Below the pieces are notes generated by a model. That model did no database searches and was not told the origin of the DNA. It saw nothing but the letters and a program-made list of their open reading frames with translations. A stretch of 64,000 nucleotides of DNA from an uncultured bacterium (GTDB lineage Bacteria > Bacteroidota > Bacteroidia > Bacteroidales > Bacteroidaceae), in NCBI GenBank assembly GCA_905216025.1, contig CAJMSE010000011.1:1-64000 (forward strand). Reading direction: 5' to 3'. Made by a program: the position numbers and the translations under genes. Of the stretch, positions 1 through 7,434 are shown piece by piece (within the stretch, counting starts at the first letter, position 1; each line of letters opens with the position of its first letter).

Positions 1-16
1 CACATGATTTTCTGCT

Positions 17-628
17 GGCTATATGCCTTAGTTAATTTGTCCTGTTTTAGTTTCGCTGCCGTTCATCTCGTCAATGAATCGGCTATATGCCTTAGATAAT
101 TTCTACTGTTGTAGATAGACATAACCTATCATTCAACCCTTTCGGCTATATGCCTTAGATAATTTCTACTGTTGTAGATCCAGCACTACCCGAATAAGTC
201 TCCCCGTAGGCTATATGCCTTAGATAATTTCTACTGTTGTAGATTTCTCGCAAGCCGGCATCAAACTAACCGTGGCTATATGCCTTAGATAATTTCTACT
301 GTTGTAGATATAGACTTTTATCAAAGTAAAAGTATGGCTATATGCCTTAGATAATTTCTACTGTTGTAGATGCGAGATGTCATTTGAAGACGCTTATAAC
401 AGGCTATATGCCTTAGATAATTTCTACTATTGTAGATTTCACGTGCCCGAGCATAGCAGTATCTGGCTATATGTCTTAGATAATTTCTACTATTGTAGAT
501 GCCGTGTGCCTTCGATGGCATCCACGCGGCTACATGCCTTAGATAATTTCTACTATTGTAGATACGATAGCTTCCATGCTTTCCTTGCTTGAGGCTGTAT
601 GCTGCAGACGTTTCGTGCAATGGCATTT
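17..628 (+). CRISPR. Type V-A (Cas12a-type) CRISPR array, 8 intact and 2 decayed repeats
   Basis: Intact 36-nt repeats start at 81, 144, 209, 274, 336, 402, 465 and 528. Each begins GGCTATATGCCTTAG (or a one-base variant) and ends AATTTCTACTnTTGTAGAT, the handle of Cas12a crRNAs, so the array is read on the plus strand. Decayed repeats lie at 17-52 and 593-628. Spacers are 26-30 nt (53-80, 117-143, 180-208, 245-273, 310-335, 372-401, 438-464, 501-527, 564-592). Repeats 1-5 have handle loop TGTT; repeats 6-8 have TATT, and repeats 7 and 8 carry one further change each. Divergence therefore rises to the right, which suggests the leader and newest spacers are on the left. No cas gene is in the window; they should lie to the left if the locus is complete. 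The array may continue left of base 1. Spacer targets were not identified. Confidence 0.97.
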
Positions 629-1126
629 GTCATAGATATAATACAGTAGGCGTAACGTCGTAGAGGCATGTCCTATAGTGTAATCATTAGTAAATATATA
701 GAGCAAGTACAGAATACCCATACGGCATTCACAGAAAACTCTGTACCGCATCTTTTATTTGCGTGCATATATCTGAAGATTGAAAAACCAATGGTGTTTT
801 CCAAAATACCATTGGTTTTTAGAAAAATACCATTGTTTTTTTCTTGCTGTAAGTATATAAAGAGAAACTGTTTAGTGGTGTATTACGGCCGCAGAAGGTG
901 CCTCTACGCTATATGTATGGCTGTATCGTGGGTTTGTATGCACGTATTTTGGATTTAAATACTGCGGGCGTGGCGATTCAGGGTAAAACAATACGGTGGG
1001 GCTGATGCGTGTTTTGCATCGTGCGAAACATTATTTTTCTTTTCTCAACCTTTTTAAGGCCTTTGATGCCATATAACCGCCTGATTACTTAACGGTTATG
1101 GTATAAATATAAAAAGGAATAAAGAA
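629..1126. other. Gene-free AT-rich stretch between CRISPR array and katA
   Basis: No convincing gene. The open frame at 668-958 has an unusual composition and no recognisable domain. The stretch contains the hairpin unit at 783-842 and is otherwise AT-rich without a tRNA or cas gene. Confidence 0.6.
783..842 (+). terminator. Possible array terminator: 18-bp hairpin plus a third arm
   Basis: Arms 783-800 and 803-820 pair over 18 nt with one mismatch and a 2-nt turn; the second arm ends in five Ts. A third near-copy of the second arm follows at 825-841 and ends in seven Ts, so the first arm could pair with either. The T runs fit an intrinsic terminator for the CRISPR transcript. It could also be a mobile-element remnant. 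Confidence 0.5.
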
Positions 1127-1158
1127 TTTGCGGTAAAGGCGGCGGATTCCTATCTTTG
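1127..1158 (+). promoter_or_regulatory. katA promoter (Bacteroidetes type)
   Basis: TTTG at 1127-1130, 20 nt, then TATCTTTG at 1151-1158. This matches the Bacteroidetes -33/-7 consensus. Transcription would start near 1165, giving a leader of about 165 nt before the start codon, long enough to hold post-transcriptional control. Confidence 0.75.
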
Positions 1159-1331
1159 CAGTTGTAAAGAGATTGTTTCAGGATAATTCGTGATTGCAGA
1201 CAGCGAGCTAATTTGTGATTTCATGCGGCATGTCCGCTGCTTCGTAGCTTATGGATGCGGGGATGCAGTGGAGGTTTCTGCAATAGAGAGATATACGGCT
1301 AATTTATTATTCATTACTTAAAAAAGACACT

Positions 1332-2855
1332 ATGGACGAGAAGAACAAAATGAAACTGACAAATGAAGTGGGGGCTCCGGTGGCTCACAACCGTAATTCG
1401 ATGACGGCAGGAGCGCGCGGCCCGGTGATGATGCATGATGTATGGCTGATGGAAAAGCTGGCACATTTCGACCGCGAGGTGATACCCGAGCGCCGCATGC
1501 ATGCCAAGGGTGGGGGTGCATACGGCAAGTTCACCGTCACGAACGACGTGACCCGCTACACCTGTGCATCGGTTTTCTCTGCGGTGGGAAAGGAGACAGA
1601 TGTCTTTGCCCGGTTCTCCACCGTGGCCGGAGAGCGTGGAGCGGCCGATGCTGAGCGCGACATACGCGGGTTCGCCCTCAAGTTCTATACCGATGACGGT
1701 AATTGGGATCTTGTCGGCAATAACACGCCTGTGTTCTTCATCCGCGACCCGATGCTCTTCCCCGACCTCAACCATGCCATAAAGCGCGACCCGCAGACCA
1801 ACCTGCGTTCTCCGCAGAGCCAGTGGGACTTCTGGACCATGCTGCCCGAGGCGCTCCATCAGGTGACCATCGTCATGTCCGACCGCGGCATCCCCGCATC
1901 ATTCCGCCACATGCACGGCTTCGGCAGCCATACATACAGCCTTGTCAATGCCGCGAGACAGCGGGCGTGGGTGAAGTTCCACTTCCGCACATGCCAGGGC
2001 ATCAAGAACCTGACGAACGGCGAGGCCGAGGATATAAAGAAGACAGATCCGGACAGCAACGTGCGCGACCTCTTCGAAGCCATCCGCCGCGGCGATTTCC
2101 CCCGGTGGACATTGTATTTCCAGATAATGACCGAGGAGCAGGCGAAGCGCCACCGGGATAATCCCTTTGACATCACGAAGGTGTGGAGTCACAAGGAATA
2201 TCCGCTGATAGAGGTTGGCACGCTCGAGCTCAACCGCAATCCGGAAAACTACTTCGCAGAGGTGGAGCAGTCGGCATTCTCTCCGGCGCACATCGTGCCC
2301 GGCATCGGCTTCTCTCCCGACAAGCTGCTGCTCGGCCGGCTCTTCTCCTACGGAGATGCCCAGCGCTACCGCCTCGGCGTCAACCACGACCTCATCCCTG
2401 TCAACCGTCCGAAATGTCCCGTGCACACGTTCCACCGCGACGGAATGATGCGTACCGACTGCAACAAGGGTGCTACGACGGGATATGCGCCCAACAGTGA
2501 GGGGCAGTGGCAGGAGCAACCGCAATACAGCCCCGTGCCGATGGAGACGACCGGCTGCGCCGACCATTACAATCCGGCTGACGACCCTACGGACGACTGT
2601 TTCCGTCAGCCCGGCGACCTCTATCGCCTGATGACAGAAGACAAGCGTGCGCTGCTGATAAGCAACACGGCCGCGGATATGGCATCGGTGACGGATAATG
2701 TCAGATACCGCCATGCTGCCCATTGCTATCTGGCCGAGCCGGAGTATGGTATACGCCTTGCCCACGCCCTCGGCCTGGACTTGGAACGTGTCCGTCTGCT
2801 TGCTGCCATGAGCGAGGAGGAACGTCTCGCCGCCACATCCGCCGGGAAAGCATGA
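1332..2855 (+). CDS. katA: Monofunctional haem catalase
   Basis: A 507-residue protein of the size of small-subunit (clade 3) catalases, which turn hydrogen peroxide into water and oxygen in the cytoplasm. The distal histidine lies in RRMHAKGGGAYG (His57), the catalytic asparagine in DLVGNNTPVFFIRDP (about residue 130), and the proximal haem tyrosine in RLFSYGDAQRY (Tyr340). All key residues are present and the frame is intact. The start at 1332 follows an AT-rich segment without a Shine-Dalgarno sequence. The gene stands alone behind its own promoter and is followed by a hairpin at 2877. In Bacteroides, catalase belongs to the OxyR oxidative stress response; whether that applies here cannot be read from the sequence. 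In an anaerobe it would serve aerotolerance. The symbol could equally be katB. Confidence 0.97.
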   Translation: MDEKNKMKLTNEVGAPVAHNRNSMTAGARGPVMMHDVWLMEKLAHFDREVIPERRMHAKGGGAYGKFTVTNDVTRYTCASVFSAVGKETDVFARFSTVAGERGAADAERDIRGFALKFYTDDGNWDLVGNNTPVFFIRDPMLFPDLNHAIKRDPQTNLRSPQSQWDFWTMLPEALHQVTIVMSDRGIPASFRHMHGFGSHTYSLVNAARQRAWVKFHFRTCQGIKNLTNGEAEDIKKTDPDSNVRDLFEAIRRGDFPRWTLYFQIMTEEQAKRHRDNPFDITKVWSHKEYPLIEVGTLELNRNPENYFAEVEQSAFSPAHIVPGIGFSPDKLLLGRLFSYGDAQRYRLGVNHDLIPVNRPKCPVHTFHRDGMMRTDCNKGATTGYAPNSEGQWQEQPQYSPVPMETTGCADHYNPADDPTDDCFRQPGDLYRLMTEDKRALLISNTAADMASVTDNVRYRHAAHCYLAEPEYGIRLAHALGLDLERVRLLAAMSEEERLAATSAGKA

Positions 2856-2876
2856 TTTATGTATGATGAAGAGATT

Positions 2877-2917
2877 GCACGGGGTAGGGGATGATGGATT
2901 CCCGCCCTGTGCTTTTT
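2877..2917 (+). terminator. katA terminator
   Basis: Imperfect hairpin with arms starting GCACGGGG and ending CCCTGTGC, followed by TTTTT, 20 nt after the katA stop. Confidence 0.6.
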
Positions 2918-3020
2918 GTGGCAATAGGATTTCGGCACGCCGGCATTCTTTTCTGCAAGTGCCGGCTGTTCTCTGACGATAAGTTTACAGCTTGACTTTA
3001 TTCCGCTTTTTGCCCTTTCC

Positions 3021-3106
3021 TATGTAGGGAAGCCTCTTTTATGGTATTCCCTACATACAAATAGGGATTATCCTGTTGGCCGTTTCCCTGAAAATACTTA
3101 TCTTTG
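3021..3106 (+). promoter_or_regulatory. Perfect 11-bp inverted repeat and promoter before the glycine-zipper lipoprotein
   Basis: TATGTAGGGAA (3021-3031) and TTCCCTACATA (3047-3057) are exact complements around a 15-nt spacer. GTTG at 3075-3078, 20 nt, and TATCTTTG at 3099-3106 form a good Bacteroidetes promoter. The inverted repeat ends 17 nt upstream of the -33 box, so it could be an operator. It could also be a remnant of the MITE-like family, whose ends carry TGTAGGG. Confidence 0.6.
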
Positions 3107-3168
3107 CGGAGACAGATACCCGGAGATGGGTGTCACGAAGACTTAAAACAAGATAAACATCAAGCAAA

Positions 3169-4068
3169 ATGGGGAAAATATCAAGCTGTATGAGGAATAT
3201 CCTGGCTTATGCGCTGTGTGCCGTGCTGACGCTCAGCAGTTGCAACAGTACGGGCGAGGGCGCCTATATGGGCAGTCAGATAGGGGCCGTGCTCGGGTCG
3301 GCCATAGGCGGAATCGCCGGCGGATGGCGCGGCAGTGACATAGGCACAGTTGTCGGCATGGCCGGCGGTGCTGTGGCCGGGGCTGCCGTGGGCAATGCCA
3401 ACGAGAAGGCCCGCATGAAAGACTATGAGCGGGAGCGCAACGAACGCGCGCAGCGCAGGCACGAGAGCCAGATGCGTGTGCAGGACCGTCAGATGCGTGT
3501 GCAGGACCGTCAGATGCAGGCGCAGGAGCGTCAGGATGCTTACGGCAACGCCGGCGGTGGCTATGCAGAGGCAGACGACAGCGGTTTCGACCCGACCCAC
3601 AGCGGCGACGACCGCATCGTGTTCGATGCCGGCAACGAGCCGGTCCAGGCATCGGCCGAGCTCAGCGTCGACCAGCTTAGCAGCCTGAACCGCGACAGCC
3701 GCAAGTTCAGGCTCCGTCCCGCCATAGAGGTGCGCCGCGTGACCTTCACCGATGCCGACGGCGACGGCCAGATAGGTTCCGGAGAGGAGTGCAAGGTATC
3801 TTTCGAGATAATGAACAACACCCGCGAGGTGATGCACAACCTGCGTCCCTTCGTCACAGACACCACCGGAAACAAGCGCATCAGCATATCGCAGAGCATA
3901 CTCGTGGAGAGCATCGCCCCCGGCACGGGAGTGCGCTATACCGCCACCGTGCTCGGCGGCCGCAAGCTGAAAGACGGCACTGCCGTGCTCCGCGTAGGCG
4001 TAGAGCACGACGGTCGTAAGGTCGCAGCCGAAGATGAGTTGCTCACCGTCACCACGCGCCGCCGATGA
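3169..4068 (+). CDS. Glycine-zipper outer-membrane lipoprotein
   Basis: A 299-residue predicted lipoprotein. The signal peptide ends in a lipobox (TLSSC, Cys25). Residues 28-85 are a glycine zipper with many GxxxG steps, as in Rick_17kDa/YmgG-type lipoproteins. Residues 86-125 are a charged helix with a short repeat (MRVQDRQ twice, then MQAQERQ). After a linker, residues 190-299 look like a beta-sandwich with a calcium-loop-like stretch DADGDGQIGSGEE. An internal Met at codon 8 (3190) gives a more typical signal peptide and may be the true start. The gene has its own promoter. Its last bases overlap the start of the MutS-like gene (ATGA at 4065-4068), so the two are translated together. Function unknown; a role in envelope stability is only inferred from the zipper. 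Confidence 0.85.
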   Translation: MGKISSCMRNILAYALCAVLTLSSCNSTGEGAYMGSQIGAVLGSAIGGIAGGWRGSDIGTVVGMAGGAVAGAAVGNANEKARMKDYERERNERAQRRHESQMRVQDRQMRVQDRQMQAQERQDAYGNAGGGYAEADDSGFDPTHSGDDRIVFDAGNEPVQASAELSVDQLSSLNRDSRKFRLRPAIEVRRVTFTDADGDGQIGSGEECKVSFEIMNNTREVMHNLRPFVTDTTGNKRISISQSILVESIAPGTGVRYTATVLGGRKLKDGTAVLRVGVEHDGRKVAAEDELLTVTTRRR

Positions 4069-5885
4069 CCCGTGCCGACCTTCAGGCCGACTACCGCAGC
4101 CGGAGCGCCGCGCTCTCTGCTGCCATCGCCTCCCTCCGCCGCCGCGGGCGCATGCTCGTGTGGGGCGAGGTTGCCGCTTTCTGTGCTGCCGTGGGGTGCG
4201 TGGCCGTTTATACTGTATATGGCTCGGCTTCGTTCCTTGCCGCTGCCGTCGTATTGGCTGGCTGCTATGTGGCCGCCCGCCGGGCAGACGTGGCCGGAGA
4301 AGAGCGCCTCGGCAGCCTGACAGCCCTGAAACAGGTCTACGATAACGAACTGCTCTACCTCGACGGCGATTTCTCCGCCTTCGACGACGGCCGCCGCTAT
4401 GCCGACCCGCAGCACGCGTTCACGTTCGACATGGACATCTTCGGTCCGCAGTCGCTCTTCCATCGCATCAACCGCACCGTCACCCTCGGCGGTGCCGACA
4501 CCCTTGCCGGCTGCCTGCGCATGGAGACTTTCGGCACAGACGATGCAGCCCGTGAGGCCATCGGCCGCCGTGCCGATGCCATATCCCGCCTTGCGGCCAT
4601 GGAGGAGCAGCGTGCCGCTTTCATCGCCATGAACCGTTTTGGCCGTATCGACACTCCCGCTGTGCTCTCGGCTCTTGGTGCAGTGCGCCGTCTTGCCGTT
4701 CCGCGGTTCTTTGCTTCGCCGGCCTCCCTTGTCGTTGCCGGCCTTTCCCTCGGCGTTTTCGCCGTTCTCATCCTTCTCTCCGTGTTCACTCCGATGCCCT
4801 CGGGCGTTCCCGTTCTTTGGGGCACGCTCCAGTTTTTCGGCGTTCTAATGCTCTGTGCCGCACCGTTGCGGCGGATGAGCAGTGTCGTCAATGCCGTCCA
4901 CCGGCAGATGCGGGCATACGCGGAGCTCGTCCGTCTCATGGTCTCCTCCGGCATGCTCAGCGCCGGCGACCCTGCTCTCGACGGCGTGGCCTCGTGCTCT
5001 GCTGCCGATGCCCTGCGGCCGTTCGACGAGCTGCGCCGCATCCTCGACGGTCTCGACCGCCGCGGAAACATCCTCGGTCTCCTCCTCTTCGACACCTTCC
5101 TTCTCAGCGATTTCTTCCTCGTGCGCCGTTTCCTGCGCTGGCAGTGCACCTGTGCCGCCGGCATGGAGCGCTGGACCGGCGTCGTCAGCACCGTCGACGC
5201 CCTCGTCTCCATGGCTACGTTCTGCCATAACGAGCCGTATGCCGGCCGTGCCGATATCGTCGTGTCGCCCGGCGTCGTCTACGAGGCCGAGGGCCTGCGC
5301 CATCCGTTCCTCGGCGAGAAGGCTGTGGCAAACGATTTCCGTCTCGACGATTCACATTATTATATAGTCACCGGTGCCAACATGGCGGGCAAGAGCACCT
5401 TTCTCCGTTCGCTCGGAGTGAACTACATACTGGCCATGAACGGCATGCCCGTGTTTGCCTCGCGGCTGCGCGTGTCGCTCTTCTCGCTCTTCTCGAGCAT
5501 GCGCACCAGCGACGACCTCAGCCACGGCATCAGCTATTTCAATGCCGAACTGCTCCGTCTCCGGCAACTGATAGGCCACTGCCGCAGCCACCGCCGCACG
5601 CTCATCATCCTCGACGAGATACTCAAGGGCACCAATTCGCTCGACAAGCTCAACGGCTCGCGCATGTTTCTCGAGGCCATCTCGCGTCTGCCCGTCACCG
5701 GCGTCATCGCCACGCACGACCTTGAGCTGTCGCGTCTTGCCGACGAACATCCCGCCCGCTTCGCCAACTGGTGCTTCGAGATACGCCTTGCCGACGAGAT
5801 AACATATACCTATAAGATTACTCCCGGAGTGGCGCGCAACCAGAATGCCACCCATCTGCTGCGGAAGATTATAGAGGGAGTGTGA
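4065..5885 (+). CDS. Membrane-anchored MutS-like ATPase
   Basis: A 606-residue protein with a MutS domain V ATPase at the C-terminus. Walker A is GANMAGKSTF (Lys443), Walker B is TLIILDEILKGTNS, and a conserved THD follows (IATHDLEL). The N-terminal mismatch-recognition domain of true MutS is missing. Instead there are hydrophobic segments at about residues 30-68 and 215-265, which suggests membrane anchoring. This architecture is common in Bacteroidetes and is usually annotated simply as MutS or DNA mismatch repair protein, but mismatch repair is unlikely without the clamp and recognition domains. The start overlaps the stop of the upstream lipoprotein gene (ATGA), a sign of coupled translation and perhaps shared work at the envelope. 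The true role is unknown. Confidence 0.85.
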   Translation: MTRADLQADYRSRSAALSAAIASLRRRGRMLVWGEVAAFCAAVGCVAVYTVYGSASFLAAAVVLAGCYVAARRADVAGEERLGSLTALKQVYDNELLYLDGDFSAFDDGRRYADPQHAFTFDMDIFGPQSLFHRINRTVTLGGADTLAGCLRMETFGTDDAAREAIGRRADAISRLAAMEEQRAAFIAMNRFGRIDTPAVLSALGAVRRLAVPRFFASPASLVVAGLSLGVFAVLILLSVFTPMPSGVPVLWGTLQFFGVLMLCAAPLRRMSSVVNAVHRQMRAYAELVRLMVSSGMLSAGDPALDGVASCSAADALRPFDELRRILDGLDRRGNILGLLLFDTFLLSDFFLVRRFLRWQCTCAAGMERWTGVVSTVDALVSMATFCHNEPYAGRADIVVSPGVVYEAEGLRHPFLGEKAVANDFRLDDSHYYIVTGANMAGKSTFLRSLGVNYILAMNGMPVFASRLRVSLFSLFSSMRTSDDLSHGISYFNAELLRLRQLIGHCRSHRRTLIILDEILKGTNSLDKLNGSRMFLEAISRLPVTGVIATHDLELSRLADEHPARFANWCFEIRLADEITYTYKITPGVARNQNATHLLRKIIEGV

Positions 5886-5911
5886 AGGCTTGATTTTGCA
5901 TCAAGCCGTTG

Positions 5912-6532
5912 CTAAGTATTCTTTGAATAGCCGGTCACGGCATTAGAAATGACGCGTTTCATTTCTTCCCATGGCACATTGTAAAACATTTTGGGCATGG
6001 GCTGACAGTCTGCATCATCAAAATATGTGAGGCTCATAAGCGCGCGGAAGATTGAATGTTCTGGATATTTGGATGAATAGAATTCCAATATCCTTTCAAG
6101 GGGGTAATGCTCAAGCAGGAAATAAATGTCGATGAAATCTTTTTTTGTTCCTCTTCCTTCGGCGGCATTGATTTTCATTGCGGCGATATCCTCGGGCGAA
6201 GCGAGCCTGATGCCGTCTTCCATGACGGCTGGTCTCAGCCATTGATATTTGTAGTTGACGATGTCAACTTTTATTCCATCGATTGAATAGATGCTGATAT
6301 TCTTCGATTCTTTTATTATTTTCAGTTCTCCTGATTCAGCAAGAACGTCGCGTAGACTTTCGTTGTCGGTATCCGTCAGGCCGAAAAGGTCGATGTCCAC
6401 AGAGCTGCGGTGTCCATATTGCAGTGCAAGCGCCGTGCCTCCGACAAGTCTCAGACCATCGGCTGCTTCCGTATCCATTATTTTTTTTATGAGTTCCAGA
6501 GTGTGGGGCTCGACAGTTTGGTATGATAACAT
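5912..6532 (-). CDS. AbiEii-like nucleotidyltransferase (toxin of a type IV-like TA pair)
   Basis: A 206-residue protein with the nucleotidyltransferase signature LRLVGGTALALQYG followed by HRSSVDIDLFG, containing the GG and DxD metal-binding residues typical of AbiEii/DUF1814 proteins. In characterised members the enzyme transfers nucleotides to tRNA and stops growth. The start at 6532 (MLSYQTVEP) is preferred: a longer in-frame extension upstream would lie inside the partner gene and has no domain. It overlaps the upstream DUF6922-type gene by 46 nt, the usual antitoxin-then-toxin order. The substrate here, and whether the pair protects against phage, is inference. An alternative is a resident nucleotidyltransferase with no toxic role. 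Confidence 0.85.
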   Translation of the reverse strand: MLSYQTVEPHTLELIKKIMDTEAADGLRLVGGTALALQYGHRSSVDIDLFGLTDTDNESLRDVLAESGELKIIKESKNISIYSIDGIKVDIVNYKYQWLRPAVMEDGIRLASPEDIAAMKINAAEGRGTKKDFIDIYFLLEHYPLERILEFYSSKYPEHSIFRALMSLTYFDDADCQPMPKMFYNVPWEEMKRVISNAVTGYSKNT

Positions 6533-6792
6533 CTGTAATCCTCCTTGTTGGTGTTTGATATTGCCGATATGAACGACAGGCATACGGGGTCGAGCGTCCG
6601 CAGACCTTTGCATATCTCGACTATTTGTGCCAGACCGTAGTATGACAGTATGGTGCGCCAGTCGTCCATGGTACCGTATTCCAGCACACGCTGCACGATA
6701 TATCCGGAATGTGCGGACATGCTGAATGCCGCCTTGTCTATATCCCAAAACAAGACATCGGATAATCTGTCTATGCACTCTTTCTCTGCCAT
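6487..6792 (-). CDS. DUF6922-type partner (probable antitoxin)
   Basis: A 101-residue protein resembling the DUF6922 family usually found upstream of AbiEii-like nucleotidyltransferases in Bacteroidetes. Diagnostic parts are the N-terminal LFWDIDKAAF, the middle RVLEYGTMDDWRTILSYYG and the C-terminal LDPVCLSFISAISN. The middle resembles the region in which related AbiEi-like proteins carry a DNA-binding fold, so autoregulation is plausible. The stop lies inside the toxin gene (46-nt overlap). A strong promoter sits 28 nt upstream and a palindrome lies between promoter and start codon. The family name is given from memory of the motif set. Confidence 0.75.
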   Translation of the reverse strand: MAEKECIDRLSDVLFWDIDKAAFSMSAHSGYIVQRVLEYGTMDDWRTILSYYGLAQIVEICKGLRTLDPVCLSFISAISNTNKEDYRCYHTKLSSPTLWNS

Positions 6793-6793
6793 T

Positions 6794-6851
6794 ATAACAA
6801 TATTGCGTTATGGTAAGGGCAAAAATACAAAAAAAAGCGTTATCCTCCAAA
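6794..6851 (-). promoter_or_regulatory. Promoter and candidate operator of the TA pair
   Basis: Read on the minus strand, TTTG (6848-6851), 20 nt, then TATTTTTG (6820-6827). Between the predicted transcription start and the start codon lies an 18-bp dyad at 6794-6811 with ATAAC and GTTAT ends around a CAATATTG core. The position over +1 to +20 suits an autorepressor site. Confidence 0.65.
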
Positions 6852-6958
6852 CAAACGGCGGAGCAAGTGGTGGCAGACCGTCACATTCAGTCTCACAGTC
6901 CTGCACATCCAGCTTGTTATGCCGTTCGCTCCCTCCTGAGCCTTTCCCCATTTTTGCC

Positions 6959-7134
6959 AGCTCTCAAAAACACTTGGCTTAGCTTTCAAAAACACTTTTG
7001 ATAGCTCTCAAAAACCTGTTTGGCAGTCGGCACTCACCAATGACGGGCAATCCGTCGCACCGTCAAACGCACTCCATTACACCGTCAAACGCACCTCGTT
7101 GCACCTTCAAACCGGGCTCCCCGCATCAGCTCCG
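6959..7134 (+). repeat. 22-nt tandem array, family 1, copy A (8 units)
   Basis: Eight consecutive 22-nt units. Units 1-3 begin AGCTCTCAAAAAC or close variants; units 5-7 begin GCA and contain CCGTCAAAC or variants. The order of unit types is the same as in the copies at 21642 and 32939. It fills most of the gap between the TA promoter and the SusC promoter. No gene is visible between 6852 and 7434. Confidence 0.85.
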
Positions 7135-7276
7135 GCACCTCTTTTCACCCCGTTTTATGCCCTAAAAAGCATTAAAAAGTGAATAAATGTCTTATTTACA
7201 CCTCTATATCGTGTCCACTCTTTTTGCTCGTCAGTTGCTTTGTAACACATTGATATTCAACGGTTAAAAACTTTTC

Positions 7277-7345
7277 GGGGGGGGGGTAAATATCCACTTT
7301 TTGTGATAAACGGAGGGTAACAGCCTGCTTTTTGTCTTATCTTTG
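7277..7345 (+). promoter_or_regulatory. G10 tract and promoter upstream of susC
   Basis: Ten Gs at 7277-7286 are followed by TAAATATCC. TATCTTTG at 7338-7345 is a good -7 box; no clear -33 box stands 20 nt before it, which suggests the promoter needs an activator. A similar motif (TTCGGGGGGGTAAA) occurs at 43081-43094 upstream of the histidine kinase gene. A G10 run is prone to slippage. Confidence 0.6.
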
Positions 7346-7434
7346 CACCGTGACCGCCGTGCTGCGGGCTTGCACTGCGTTGCCGGCGGTCTGTTGACAA
7401 AATTCAACTAACCTAAAAATAATAAATTAATCTT

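Noticed and set aside
321..626. Open frame with repeated peptide IYNSRNYLRH on the minus strand
   Set aside because: It is the CRISPR repeats read as protein; the periodic peptide comes from the direct repeats.
17..628. Possible tracrRNA or Cas9-type array
   Set aside because: The handle ending TAATTTCTACTnTTGTAGAT is of the Cas12a type, which needs no tracrRNA; no anti-repeat is seen.
668..958. 96-codon open frame after the CRISPR array
   Set aside because: Contains the hairpin unit, has unusual composition and no domain.
1899..2924. Long minus-strand open frame opposite katA
   Set aside because: GC-rich codon shadow of the catalase gene; no domain, and katA has all family residues.
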